Assembly (NCBI RefSeq): GCF_012849095.1
Contig: NZ_CP051680.1
Span: 5,766,001 to 5,830,000 of the forward strand
Source of the DNA: Cohnella herbarum
GTDB taxonomy: Bacteria; Bacillota; Bacilli; Paenibacillales; Paenibacillaceae
DNA length: 64,000 nt
Direction of reading: 5' to 3'
The first letter of the stretch is position 1. Each line of letters starts with the position of its first letter. A program made the position numbers and the translations under genes. Of the stretch, positions 17,178 to 25,412 are shown piece by piece. The notes under the pieces are model-generated. The model was not told where the DNA came from and searched no databases. It saw only the letters and a list, made by a program, of their open reading frames with translations.

Positions 17178-17999
17178 ATGTATTCAAACTTTGCTAACGG
17201 TGCCTATTGGGTCGTTCCCGGTTATTACGGTTATCCTCGCGTCCAAGCCTATGAAGGTCATGTGCAGCCGCTCACTTTCGTGCTTATTCACGGCTCGTGG
17301 GCGGACGCAAGCTTTTGGAATGGCGTCGCCGCCGAACTGAGAAGAATGGGCCATACGGTATACGCCCCCGAATATCCAGGGCATGGAAACGATCCGAATA
17401 AGAACGTAACTCACGCCATGATAACAAAATCGGTTGCCGACTATATCGTCGCCCATGATTTGCGCGATATCGTGCTCGTCGGACACAGCTTCGGCGGATC
17501 GGTCATCCAGAAAACGGCGGAGCTCGTGCCGGATCGAATCAAAAGGCTTGTCTTCATGGACGGCTTCGTGCTAGGCGACGGGCAATCCGTAGCGGATCAG
17601 CTTCCTCCATCCGTAAAGCAGACATTCGAGCAGCTTAGGCAGAATTCGAAAGACGATACGATCCTGCTGCCTTTCGCGTTTTTTCGTGAATTGTTCGTCA
17701 ACCTGGCAGATCTCGGATTAGCGCGGCAATTGTATAGCGAAGTCCGCCCCGAACCGGCCAAGCCGCTTTTCGAGAAGTTGGATTTGAAGAAATTTTATAG
17801 CCTTAACACCCCGAAGAGTTATCTCTACCTGACGGAAGACAACGTATTGCCTCAGGGTGAAGGGTACGGCTGGCATCCCCACATGTCCGGTCGCTTGGGG
17901 TTATTCCGGCTGATTAAGTCGCACGGCGATCATATGACCTTTTTCAGATCGGAACCCGCCCTTCTAGCTAAAAGGCTATACGAGGCCTCGAGGGATTGA
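17178..17999 (+). CDS. Alpha/beta hydrolase
   Basis: A 273-residue alpha/beta-hydrolase. The oxyanion loop LIHGSWADASFW (about 36-47), the nucleophile elbow GHSFGG (Ser near residue 106), an acid in the LTEDN stretch (about 220) and a C-terminal His in SHGDHMTFF (about 252-254) form the expected triad. It resembles cytosolic esterases of the salicylate/cyanide-lyase-like group. GAGAGG precedes the start; either the ATG at 17178 or the GTG one codon upstream could be used. The first 20 residues (SNFANGAYWVVPGYYGYP) are an unusual aromatic-rich extension. No operon partner. Confidence 0.88.
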   Translation: MYSNFANGAYWVVPGYYGYPRVQAYEGHVQPLTFVLIHGSWADASFWNGVAAELRRMGHTVYAPEYPGHGNDPNKNVTHAMITKSVADYIVAHDLRDIVLVGHSFGGSVIQKTAELVPDRIKRLVFMDGFVLGDGQSVADQLPPSVKQTFEQLRQNSKDDTILLPFAFFRELFVNLADLGLARQLYSEVRPEPAKPLFEKLDLKKFYSLNTPKSYLYLTEDNVLPQGEGYGWHPHMSGRLGLFRLIKSHGDHMTFFRSEPALLAKRLYEASRD

Positions 18000-18070
18000 G
18001 GAAATGAGGAACTGAGGAATTGATTCGTTGAGGTATGAGAGTCGTTACTAGAGGGAAGGCGGACCCGATA

Positions 18071-18448
18071 TTACCGAACGGCGGCGCCGTCTTCCCCGAG
18101 GTCGTACTGTTCCCTTGCCTGCCTCACGACGGAGTAATGTTCGGAAGCCCATTCTTTAAGCATCTTCATGCATGGAATTAAGGTGTTCCCAAGCGGGGTC
18201 AGCGTATAGTCTACGATAGGCGGTACCGAAGGAGTCACCTTTCGACTGACCAATCCGTCTCGTTCCAGTTGTCTTAAGGTTTGGGTTAACATTTTCTGCG
18301 ATATGCCATCTATACGCCTCTTAATCTCGCTATATCGGATTGTGCCGCTCTCTAGGGCGTAGATGACCAATGCCGACCACTTGTTGGATAAAATCTCGAG
18401 AACATGACTATAACTGCATGCGGTTATGGATATGTCCGATGGTTTCAT
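18071..18448 (-). CDS. HxlR family transcriptional regulator
   Basis: A 125-residue winged-helix protein with the HxlR pattern: N-terminal CSYSHVLEILSNKWSALVIYAL, then RYSEIKRRIDGISQKMLTQTLRQLERDGLVSR as the recognition region and VDYTLTPLGNTL as the wing. Members often respond to electrophiles or aldehydes through the N-terminal Cys and control an adjacent oxidoreductase. Here the neighbour is a divergent quinone-oxidoreductase gene 117 bases away, which is the likely target. The ATG has AAGGAGG 9 bases upstream. Confidence 0.93.
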   Translation of the reverse strand: MKPSDISITACSYSHVLEILSNKWSALVIYALESGTIRYSEIKRRIDGISQKMLTQTLRQLERDGLVSRKVTPSVPPIVDYTLTPLGNTLIPCMKMLKEWASEHYSVVRQAREQYDLGEDGAAVR

Positions 18449-18467
18449 GCTTATCCGTCCTCCTTAC

Positions 18468-18500
18468 GCACCTTTGGGTTCGTAACCGACTCTAAAGTGC
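18468..18500. promoter_or_regulatory. Candidate HxlR operator between divergent genes
   Basis: GCACCTTT (18468-18475) and AAAGTGC (18494-18500) are inverted around a second, central inverted repeat GGTT-CGT-AACC (18477-18487). The position between the divergent HxlR and oxidoreductase genes suits an operator controlling both. Confidence 0.4.
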
Positions 18501-18565
18501 CGTCTAGCTACATCTTATTATATGGATTATTGTGTGTCTATTCCCCCGACAAGGAGAGATGCACA

Positions 18566-19579
18566 ATGAAAGCTTACGTGATTCAAGACGGTTTCGGACT
18601 CAATCACGTCGTAGAAGTCGATCGTCCGATTCCAACCCCCGCGCGGGGTGAAGTACTTATTCGCATGAAGGCCGCATCTTTGAACTCGCGGGATATCGGG
18701 GTTATTACCGGATTTTACAATCCCGAACTCAAAGCGCCCCTTATCCCTGTATCCGATGGTGTGGGCGAGATCGTGGCTTTAGGAGAGCAAGCGGCTAAGT
18801 TTCGCTTAGGAGAGCGCGTGAGCGGAATCTTTACGCAAAGCTGGAAGACCGGCGAAGCTACGCAAGACAATTGGGTATCCACGCTAGGAAGCCCGCTCGA
18901 CGGAATGCTGGCGGAGTATGTCGTACTGCCCGAAGAAGGGTTGGTTCGAGTACCCGGATATTTGACGGACGTCGAAGCGGCGACATTGCCTTGCGCCGGG
19001 GTAACGGCTTGGCACGCGATCGTGGAGGAAGGCAAAGTGGAAGCGGGAGATATGGTCGTCGTCCAAGGTACCGGCGGCGTCTCGATATTCGCCCTGCAGT
19101 TCGCCAAGCTACAAGGCGCTAAGGTTATCGTCACGTCAAGTAGCGACGAGAAGCTGGAACGCGCGCGAGCTCTAGGTGCGGACTATGGCATCAATTACAA
19201 GAAAAACGTCGAATGGGACAAGTCCGTCTTGGAAATCACCGAAGGCAAGGGAGCCGATCACATCGTCGACCTTGGGGGCGGAACCACGCTTAATCGCTCC
19301 ATCTCCGCATTAAAGGTCGGCGGGCAAATCAGTATCGTCGGCATTCTATCGGGGGCTAGCGTCGAAGGCTTGTCCATTGTCCCGGCGATCCTGAGGAGGG
19401 CCAGGCTTCAAGCGATTAATGTCGGCAGCCGCGAGATGTTCGAGAGAATGAACGCGACGATAGAAAGGCATGGCTTACGTCCCGTAGTCGATAAGGAGTT
19501 CCCGTTCGCGCAATCGGTGAACGCTCTTCGGCATCTCGGGGAAGATTCGTACTTCGGTAAAATCGGCATTTTATTTTAA
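18566..19579 (+). CDS. NAD(P)-dependent alcohol dehydrogenase / quinone oxidoreductase (MDR family)
   Basis: A 337-residue medium-chain dehydrogenase/reductase. It has the GroES-like N-terminal half (NSRDIGVITGFY, VSDGVGEIVALGE) and a Rossmann half with VQGTGGVSIFALQFAKLQGAKVIVTSSS (about 165-192) and GADYGINYK. The Cys and His ligands of the zinc alcohol dehydrogenases are not evident in the standard positions (NSRDIG replaces the usual C-H), so it is likely a zinc-independent quinone/alkenal reductase. The ATG at 18566 follows AAGGAGAGAT; the frame is open further upstream into the HxlR gene but without a ribosome site. Presumably regulated by the divergent HxlR protein. Confidence 0.88.
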   Translation: MKAYVIQDGFGLNHVVEVDRPIPTPARGEVLIRMKAASLNSRDIGVITGFYNPELKAPLIPVSDGVGEIVALGEQAAKFRLGERVSGIFTQSWKTGEATQDNWVSTLGSPLDGMLAEYVVLPEEGLVRVPGYLTDVEAATLPCAGVTAWHAIVEEGKVEAGDMVVVQGTGGVSIFALQFAKLQGAKVIVTSSSDEKLERARALGADYGINYKKNVEWDKSVLEITEGKGADHIVDLGGGTTLNRSISALKVGGQISIVGILSGASVEGLSIVPAILRRARLQAINVGSREMFERMNATIERHGLRPVVDKEFPFAQSVNALRHLGEDSYFGKIGILF

Positions 19580-19628
19580 ATCCGCAGACTGGGGTAGCCA
19601 TGAAGAATGAACGGCTCGCTCGAGGTTA

Positions 19629-20354
19629 TTAACGCCCGCCCGCATCACTCAGCATACGTTCGATCTCCGTGTAGCCTTGCCGTTTGGCATGCTGGAGCGG
19701 AGTTACTCCGTCGTTGTCGGCGATGTTCACGTCCGCGCCGTGGTCGATGAGCAGCCGGACGATTTGCTGGTGTTTCGTTCCGCCGTCGGTTAAGATAATC
19801 GCTTCGAGCAGGGCCGTCCAACCGAGATGGTTAACATGATTGACGTTCACGTCCGTCGTTTCGAGCAGCGTTCTCACGTTGTCGACATGTCCTTTTTCCG
19901 CGGCGGGAATGAGCGCATTCCCCCCGTAACGGTTAGTCATCTTCGTGTCGGCCTTTGCCTCGATCAGCAGCTTCAAGATGTCCAGCTGACCTTCGGCTCC
20001 GGAGTATAGGAACGGATTGTTCAGCCTATTGTCCTGCTTATTGATATCCGCTCCCGCCTCGATCAGTACCCGTACCGCATCGACTTTGTTCTCGTATACC
20101 GCAGCCATAATGGCTGTTCTTCCTTGCATATCCTGCGCGTTCAATTCGGCGCCATCTTCCACCAACGTCCGGAGTGTCGCCGTATCTCCCCGTTCCGCCG
20201 CCGCGATAAGTTGCTCATTCATATCGTTCACGCTCGTTTCTATTGGATTGTTGACTTGGGCCGGAGCTGAACATCCCGTAACCAAAAGAACGGCAGCCAA
20301 GAGCGCTGTACCCCATATCATTATTAGGATGCCTCCCTTCATTTGATTCGCCAT
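19629..20354 (-). CDS. Ankyrin-repeat lipoprotein
   Basis: Up to 241 residues. A hydrophobic segment ends in a lipobox (LLVTGC), so it is exported and lipid-anchored. It is followed by five to six ankyrin repeats (for example GDTATLRTLVEDGAELNAQD, TAIMAAVYENKVDAVRVLIEAGADIN, TALLEAI...IVRLLIDHGADVNIADNDGVTPLQHA), a protein-interaction scaffold. Three ATGs compete for the start (20354, 20342 and 20321): the last has GGGAGG upstream but gives a signal peptide without positive charge, while the earlier two supply the Lys. I keep the longest. Partner protein unknown. It is convergent with the oxidoreductase gene. Confidence 0.85.
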   Translation of the reverse strand: MANQMKGGILIMIWGTALLAAVLLVTGCSAPAQVNNPIETSVNDMNEQLIAAAERGDTATLRTLVEDGAELNAQDMQGRTAIMAAVYENKVDAVRVLIEAGADINKQDNRLNNPFLYSGAEGQLDILKLLIEAKADTKMTNRYGGNALIPAAEKGHVDNVRTLLETTDVNVNHVNHLGWTALLEAIILTDGGTKHQQIVRLLIDHGADVNIADNDGVTPLQHAKRQGYTEIERMLSDAGGR

Positions 20355-20422
20355 TCCGCATGCTATTTTTCTACCGTTTTGTCATCGTTTTTCTAGGCTC
20401 TCTTTGCTAAAATAAGGCCGAC

Positions 20423-20469
20423 TTGATATGCAATTTCAATGCGCTCGTAGATGGGGATTTGCATATCAA
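20423..20469. repeat. Inverted repeat overlapping the MmyB-like gene stop
   Basis: TTGATATGCAA at 20423-20433 and TTGCATATCAA at 20459-20469 form a perfect 11-base inverted repeat with a 25-base loop. The right arm overlaps the stop codon of the regulator gene. Without a T tract it is not a typical terminator. Confidence 0.5.
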
Positions 20470-21329
20470 TCGTTTTCTCCCCCGGAAGAAAGACCATCCT
20501 GCATGAGTTGCTTGAGCTTAGATCTCGTTGAAGTTTCCGAAGCCGGAGTATAGATGCTGCATCTTAAATCCGCTTCTCCGTGAACTTGCAGCGACGTGAG
20601 CTGGAATAGCATCTTCCGTGCTTTGGCATGCCTGAACTCGAGCAGTACCTCCGGCGCGGAGCTCACTTTGCTCTGCTCCCACAACCGGTTGAAATCAGGG
20701 TGGGTCGCTTTCATCTCTCCGAGAAACTCCTCGTACCATTCGTCCTCGACGTATTGCCCGTAATACGCCCGGAAGATCGCCAGAAACCCGCTGGCGAATT
20801 GTTCCCAGTTCACGGCTAGCCGTTGGAACTCTTTTCTCGTGAATAACAGACGAATCATGTTTCGCTGATCGGGCGGAACGAGCTCGAAGTTCAGGAAGAC
20901 GTGGGCGGCCGCCTCGTTCCAGCCGACGATACGGCACCTGCGATCGGATATGATCGTGGGGCAGTAGGTCAATTCTCGAAGAATGATTGTTAGGGACGGG
21001 CTGATTTCGGGAAGCTCTTCCCGAAGGGCGCTTGTGCCCGAGGTCGTCTCCAAGGCCAGGGAAAACAAGTATTTCCGTTCGTCGACGGTCAGTCGCAACG
21101 CCATCGCCACGTTATCCAATACGGAAGACGATACTTTAATGTCCCGTCCCTGCTCCAGCCAGGTGTACCAGGTATGGCTAACGCCGGCCAATTGCGCGAC
21201 TTCTTCTCTTCTAAGGCCGGGCGTTCTTCTGCGGCTACCTTCCGGGAGCCCGACGGATTGGGGGGTGAGCTTGGCTCTCTGAGCTTTTAAGAACTGGGAC
21301 AACGCTTGAAGCCTGGTTTGCGAATTCAT
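20466..21329 (-). CDS. XRE/MmyB-like helix-turn-helix regulator
   Basis: A 287-residue regulator with an N-terminal XRE helix-turn-helix (about 10-75; RRTPGLRREEVAQLAGVSHTWYTWLEQGRDIKVSSSVLDNVA) and the C-terminal MmyB-type ligand-binding domain (about 110-270; ISDRRCRIVGWNEAAAHVFLNFE, RNMIRLLFTRKEF). The C-terminal PAS-like domain of this family is reported to bind fatty acids or other hydrophobic ligands. It is divergent from a fabF gene, so a lipid-responsive control of FabF is a natural inference. GGACGGTGACC precedes the ATG. Confidence 0.92.
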   Translation of the reverse strand: MNSQTRLQALSQFLKAQRAKLTPQSVGLPEGSRRRTPGLRREEVAQLAGVSHTWYTWLEQGRDIKVSSSVLDNVAMALRLTVDERKYLFSLALETTSGTSALREELPEISPSLTIILRELTYCPTIISDRRCRIVGWNEAAAHVFLNFELVPPDQRNMIRLLFTRKEFQRLAVNWEQFASGFLAIFRAYYGQYVEDEWYEEFLGEMKATHPDFNRLWEQSKVSSAPEVLLEFRHAKARKMLFQLTSLQVHGEADLRCSIYTPASETSTRSKLKQLMQDGLSSGGEND

Positions 21330-21369
21330 AGGTCACCGTCCTTGCGGGAAAATATCGTATTACTATTTA

Positions 21370-21407
21370 TAATAGGATAAACGACAACTTGTAATAGGAT
21401 AATCGAC
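21370..21407. promoter_or_regulatory. Direct-repeat operator upstream of fabF
   Basis: TAATAGGATAA(A/T)CGAC occurs at 21370-21385 and again at 21392-21407 with one mismatch, 22 bases apart, i.e. two helical turns. It lies midway between the divergent MmyB-like regulator and fabF. This is the expected layout for a regulator binding two sites on one DNA face. Confidence 0.6.
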
Positions 21408-21460
21408 GTGACATGATGATTATAGGGTTTTATTCAAGAACGTTCAAGGAGGGCATCGAC

Positions 21461-22693
21461 ATGGAAAGAGTCGTCATTACGGGAATGGGCGCAATCACGC
21501 CGCTCGGAAACGATGTAGATACTTTCTGGGAGCGGCTTGTACGCGGCGATTCCGGGGTATCCGCCATAGATGCGTTCGATACTTCGCGATTTAAGGTGAA
21601 AATAGCGGGAGTCGTACGGGATTTCGATGCGAAGACATTGTTCGGCACCAAAGAAGCTCGAAGGATGGACCGGTTCAGCCAGTTCGCGTTGGAGGCGACG
21701 GATCAAGCCTTGCGCGACTCCGGAATCGATCTTGAAGGAATAGACAAAGAACGATTGGGAGTGTATGTCGGTTCCGGAATCGGCGGCATTCAAACTTTAA
21801 TGGAACAGCAGGACCTGCTAAGCGGACGGGGGCCGGATAGGGTAAGTCCTACTTTGGTTCCGATGATGATATCCAATATGGCCGCGGCGTTGATCAGCAT
21901 CAGGCTGGGGGCGTTAGGCTCCACGTTATCGCCGGTGACGGCATGTTCCATCGGAAATACGGCTATAGGAGAAGCCTTCTATCACATTCAAGCGGGACGA
22001 TCGGATATCGTGTTCGCCGGCGGATCGGATGCGGCGATATCCGAAATCTCGCTGGCCAGCTTCTCGAACGCAACGGCGTTGTCGACGAGGAACGACGAGC
22101 CGGAGCGGGCTAGCCGGCCTTTCGATGCGGGCAGGGACGGGTTCGTCATGGCGGAAGGAGCGGGGATCCTGGTCTTGGAATCGCTGTCCCATGCGTTGCG
22201 TCGCAACGCTAGAATACATGCGGAGGTCATCGGTTACGGAGCAACTTCCGATGCGTATCATATGGTGGCGACTCACCCCGAAGGCGATGGAGCATACCGG
22301 GCCATGAAATTAGCGCTTCATGAAGCCAAGATCGCTCCGGGCGAAGTGGACGTTATCAGCGCGCACGCCACGGGCACGGAGCTCGGAGACAAGTCGGAAA
22401 CGGCCGCGATCAAGAGATTATTCGGCGATGAGGCCTATCGTATCCCCATTACGGCCAATAAATCCATGACGGGGCATATGTTCGGAGCCGCGGGCGGCAT
22501 AGAGGCGATTGCTCTGGTAAAAAGCTTGCAGAACGGCATCATCCCTCCAACGGTTAACCAGGAGGAGAAAGGGGAAGGCTGCGATCTGGACTACGTTCCG
22601 AATGTGGCCCGTTCGGCAGATCTCAAGGTCGGGATGTCCAATTCTTTCGGCTTCGGCGGACATAACGCGGTTATCGTAATTAAGAAATATTAA
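21461..22693 (+). CDS. fabF: Beta-ketoacyl-ACP synthase II (FabF)
   Basis: A 410-residue condensing enzyme of fatty acid synthesis, extending acyl-ACP with malonyl-ACP. It carries the thiolase fold with the active-site Cys in TACSIGNTAIGEAF (about residue 164), the first His in SAHATGTELGDKSE and the second in NKSMTGHMFGAAGGIE, and the C-terminal MSNSFGFGGHNAVIV. The ATG at 21461 has AAGGAGGG eight bases upstream and gives the standard N terminus MERVVITGMGAITPLG; the frame is open 16 codons further upstream without such a site. It stands alone, not in a fab cluster, beside a divergent MmyB-like regulator, so it may be a second, inducible FabF. Confidence 0.93.
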   Translation: MERVVITGMGAITPLGNDVDTFWERLVRGDSGVSAIDAFDTSRFKVKIAGVVRDFDAKTLFGTKEARRMDRFSQFALEATDQALRDSGIDLEGIDKERLGVYVGSGIGGIQTLMEQQDLLSGRGPDRVSPTLVPMMISNMAAALISIRLGALGSTLSPVTACSIGNTAIGEAFYHIQAGRSDIVFAGGSDAAISEISLASFSNATALSTRNDEPERASRPFDAGRDGFVMAEGAGILVLESLSHALRRNARIHAEVIGYGATSDAYHMVATHPEGDGAYRAMKLALHEAKIAPGEVDVISAHATGTELGDKSETAAIKRLFGDEAYRIPITANKSMTGHMFGAAGGIEAIALVKSLQNGIIPPTVNQEEKGEGCDLDYVPNVARSADLKVGMSNSFGFGGHNAVIVIKKY

Positions 22694-22743
22694 GAATAAG
22701 GAAATAATGGGAGCTTAGCTTTATAGACGGCGAAGTTAAGGTT

Positions 22744-22749
22744 TATAAT
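22744..22749 (+). promoter_or_regulatory. Probable -10 of the YdeI-like gene
   Basis: A perfect TATAAT lies 76 bases upstream of the start codon; the -35 at 17 bases (TTATAG) is weak. Confidence 0.35.
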
Positions 22750-22824
22750 AGGGGTATAGATCTTATGCAAATCTTAGCGGGTTAGCGTCTACAAGGCTGG
22801 CTACATTTCGCGGGAGGGAACGGA

Positions 22825-23271
22825 ATGAAGTTTCGGACGAAAATCGAACTTAGGGGCAAGACGGCAACCGGATTCGAAGTGCCGGAAGAAGTCGTGGCAA
22901 GCCTCGGTTCCGGTAAGAAGCCGGCAGTCCGCATTACCATTGGGAATTATACTTATCGAAGTACGGTGGCTAGCATGGGCGGCAGGTTTATGATCCCGCT
23001 TAGCGCGGAAAATCGGACAAGCGCCGGCGTCGCCGCGGGCGATGAAGCGGACGTCGACATCGAACTGGATCTTGAACCTCGCGAAGTTGCCGTGCCGGTA
23101 GATTTCTCGGAAGCGCTCGAACGGGAAGAAGACGCGAAGCGGTTCTTCGAAGGATTATCCTACAGCAATAAACGGAGGATCGTTCTCTCTATCGAAGAAG
23201 CTAAGACGGCGGAGACTCGGCAGAAGAGAATTGCCAAGGCGGTCGTCTCGTTAAGCGAAGGCAAGCCATAA
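22825..23271 (+). CDS. DUF1905 / YdeI-type protein
   Basis: A 148-residue protein combining a DUF1905 beta-barrel domain (residues 1-90; FRTKIELRGKTATGFEVPEEV, TYRSTVASMGGRFMIPLSAENR) with a C-terminal YdeI/OmpD-associated segment (about 100-148; FFEGLSYSNKRRIVLSIEEAKTAETRQKRI). These cytosolic proteins are common in Firmicutes and Actinobacteria, and their molecular role is not established. GGGAGGG lies 7 bases before the ATG. Confidence 0.88.
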   Translation: MKFRTKIELRGKTATGFEVPEEVVASLGSGKKPAVRITIGNYTYRSTVASMGGRFMIPLSAENRTSAGVAAGDEADVDIELDLEPREVAVPVDFSEALEREEDAKRFFEGLSYSNKRRIVLSIEEAKTAETRQKRIAKAVVSLSEGKP

Positions 23272-23414
23272 GTAAGGTCGACGGACCGACGTAAATCGCA
23301 TTTCGATCCTCCTAGTTGCGTAATAGGCCAGTACCTCAACGGGTGCTGGCCTTCGAAATGTTAATTAGGCGATGTCTCGAAAGTTCCAACGCCAATCCAA
23401 AGGAGACTTGAACC

Positions 23415-23693
23415 ATGTGCAGAAATATTAAGACGCTATTTAATTTCGAACCGCCGGCGACCGACGATGAGATTCGGGCGGCGTCTCTCCAGTTCGTAAG
23501 GAAGCTCTCGGGGTTCAACGAACCTTCCAAGGCGAATAAGCTCGCTTTCGATAACGCGGTTAACGAAGTGACTTCGGTCGCGAAAACTTTGTTGGAGTCG
23601 CTCGTCACTAATGCGGAATCCCGCAACCGGGAAGTCGAAGCCGAGCGGGCCCGTGCCAGGAACGCGAGCAGATTCGGTGTTCGGGATGAATGA
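23415..23693 (+). CDS. DUF2277 family protein
   Basis: A 92-residue protein with the strict family opening MCRNIKTLFNFEPPATDDEI and the downstream ASLQFVRKLSGFNEPSKANK, ending in a charged helix. DUF2277 proteins are short, cytosolic and of unknown function. AAGGAGACTTG gives a strong ribosome site. Confidence 0.9.
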   Translation: MCRNIKTLFNFEPPATDDEIRAASLQFVRKLSGFNEPSKANKLAFDNAVNEVTSVAKTLLESLVTNAESRNREVEAERARARNASRFGVRDE

Positions 23694-23751
23694 ACGGCCG
23701 ATCGTGGAATAGTAAGCTCATAACCTATAAGCGAAGGATTGAAGAGAAGCG

Positions 23752-23970
23752 ATGGCAACGAACGAGATTGAAGTATTAAAAAATATAATGAAAAACGTGG
23801 TTTCCATGGAACTGAGAGTGGAGAAATCGGAAGTTAAAAGCACGATAGAGCTGATGGACGGTTTCGGTTTGAAGTATAAGAATTCGTGGGCGTCGATGGA
23901 GCTGGCGGATCATACGGTGATCGATTTCTGGAGGAAAGACCTGATTAAAGCTTCGCCCCCGACGGAATGA
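23752..23970 (+). CDS. Small hypothetical protein (72 aa)
   Basis: A 72-residue mixed-charge protein, MATNEIEVLKNIMKNVV then ELRVEKSEVKSTIELM and SWASMELADHTVIDFWRKDL. The ribosome site (AAGAGAAG) is modest. I do not recognise a family. Codon use resembles its neighbours, and the same direction and 58-base gap after the DUF2277 gene suggest cotranscription. Confidence 0.55.
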   Translation: MATNEIEVLKNIMKNVVSMELRVEKSEVKSTIELMDGFGLKYKNSWASMELADHTVIDFWRKDLIKASPPTE

Positions 23971-24032
23971 CGGAGCGTTCTTCATAAGGGGGACTCTCGG
24001 CTATGGAATAATTAGAATCGTTGTTGAAGCGA

Positions 24033-24222
24033 TAAGATGATGGCGTAACTCTATTCCACGTTTATTAGGATCCGCCACTCGGAGTAGAGTGATGGAATAA
24101 CGCTATTTCCCCCGAAACGATCGAAAATGAAGGTGCCGGAGGAAATAAGGTGATGGCGTAACTCTATACCACGTTCATTTGGTTCCGTGACTCGGAATAG
24201 AGCGATGCCGTAACGTTATTCC
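24033..24222. repeat. Tandem pair of intergenic repeat units (family 'TAACGTTA', locus A)
   Basis: Two related units of about 77 bases lie at 24033-24110 and 24146-24222. Each starts TAAG(A/G)TGATGGCGTAACTC, has CTCGGA(A/G)TAGAG(T/C)GATG in the middle and ends near TAACG(C/T)TATT. The reverse complement of the second unit begins AATAACGTTACGGCAT, like the units at loci B and C. No reading frame runs through it. It fills the spacer between the 72-residue gene and the response regulator. Confidence 0.7.
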
Positions 24223-24233
24223 TGAACAATGCC

Positions 24234-25412
24234 TCATGAGTCGGACTTTCCGCCAGTATTATGACGGTATTCGGACGGGGTGACGCCGGTCTTCTTACGA
24301 AAAATTTGCGAGAAATGGCGTACGTCGGGATATCCGACGCGTTCGGAAATATCGCTGATCTTCAGCTCAGTCGTTCTTAGCAGCTCCATAGAACGTTCCA
24401 ACCGAAGATGGGTAACGTAATCCTTGAATCCGGTGCCCGTCTTCTGCTTAAACAATTGGCTGAAGTAAACGGGATTCAAATAGACGATGGCGGCTACTTT
24501 CTCCAAGGAAAGCTCCGATTGGAAATGAGCCTTGATATATTGGAGCGCGACGGCGATCGATTGGTCGCCGCTGCTCGCATAGTGCTCGTACACTTGAGAG
24601 GCCGCGGCTTTATGCATGTGTTGCACTTTCGCGGGTACTTCGTTGAAATCGGAGATCCGGTCCGTATGAAGAATCTGGAACGGAATCTTAACGTATCTCT
24701 TGAGATGGGTTCGCAATTGCTCTATGAGCCGATGCAGACCGGTTTCATCCTCCAACGTGATGAGGCCGATTAAACTCTTCGCGTCGATACTGGCCACGAA
24801 CCCTGTTCCTGCGCCTTCGATAAGTTCGGAAAGAACGTTCTCTACGATAAAATGCTCCAGCTTGACGGGGCGGTCGCTCTCCATTCTCACTAAGACGAGA
24901 TGGAAGTGAGGGTGATGCTCGGCGAACGGAGAGGGATCGATGCCGCCTAGGTCCAGACCGGATGCCCAACGGGAGAATACGGCCTCTCTGAGGAAACGCA
25001 GATTGGATTTCAGGAGATGAGCATCCTTGGACCATTCGTTCTCCTTGGCGATTTCTTCTCCTAACGTTCCGATCATGTCGATCAGACTTTCTTTTCCGAT
25101 CGGTTTAAGTAAATAATCCCTGGCTCCGAGACGAACCGCCTCTCGGGCGTAAGCGAACTCGGAATGCGCGGAAATTACGACCCATTTCACATGGGCATGA
25201 TTTTTGCGGGAGATTTCCATGAGCTCGAGGCCGGTCATTCCGGGCATGAGCACGTCGGTGAGGACGAGATCGATCGCTTCGCTTCGGAGCAAATGGACGG
25301 CCTCCTCCGGACTGGTGGCAAGAAGCACCCGATGCTCGGGGAAACTTCTTCTGATCGTCCTTTCGATGCCGCTCCGAATGATGTCTTCGTCGTCGACGAC
25401 AAGGATGTTCAT
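24234..25412 (-). CDS. AraC-type response regulator (YesN-like), module A
   Basis: A 392-residue regulator: receiver domain at 1-120 with the acidic pair VVDDED, the phospho-acceptor Asp in LVLTDVLMPGMTG (about 55) and the Lys in YLLKPIGKE (about 104), and a C-terminal double helix-turn-helix AraC domain (about 285-385; VAAIVYLNPVYFSQLFKQKTG, ISERVGYPDVRHFSQIFRKKTG). Its start overlaps the last four bases of the kinase gene, so the two are coupled. By family precedent it is phosphorylated by that kinase and activates the importer operon. The recognition helices are nearly identical to those of the paralogue at 59921-61108. Confidence 0.93.
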   Translation of the reverse strand: MNILVVDDEDIIRSGIERTIRRSFPEHRVLLATSPEEAVHLLRSEAIDLVLTDVLMPGMTGLELMEISRKNHAHVKWVVISAHSEFAYAREAVRLGARDYLLKPIGKESLIDMIGTLGEEIAKENEWSKDAHLLKSNLRFLREAVFSRWASGLDLGGIDPSPFAEHHPHFHLVLVRMESDRPVKLEHFIVENVLSELIEGAGTGFVASIDAKSLIGLITLEDETGLHRLIEQLRTHLKRYVKIPFQILHTDRISDFNEVPAKVQHMHKAAASQVYEHYASSGDQSIAVALQYIKAHFQSELSLEKVAAIVYLNPVYFSQLFKQKTGTGFKDYVTHLRLERSMELLRTTELKISDISERVGYPDVRHFSQIFRKKTGVTPSEYRHNTGGKSDS

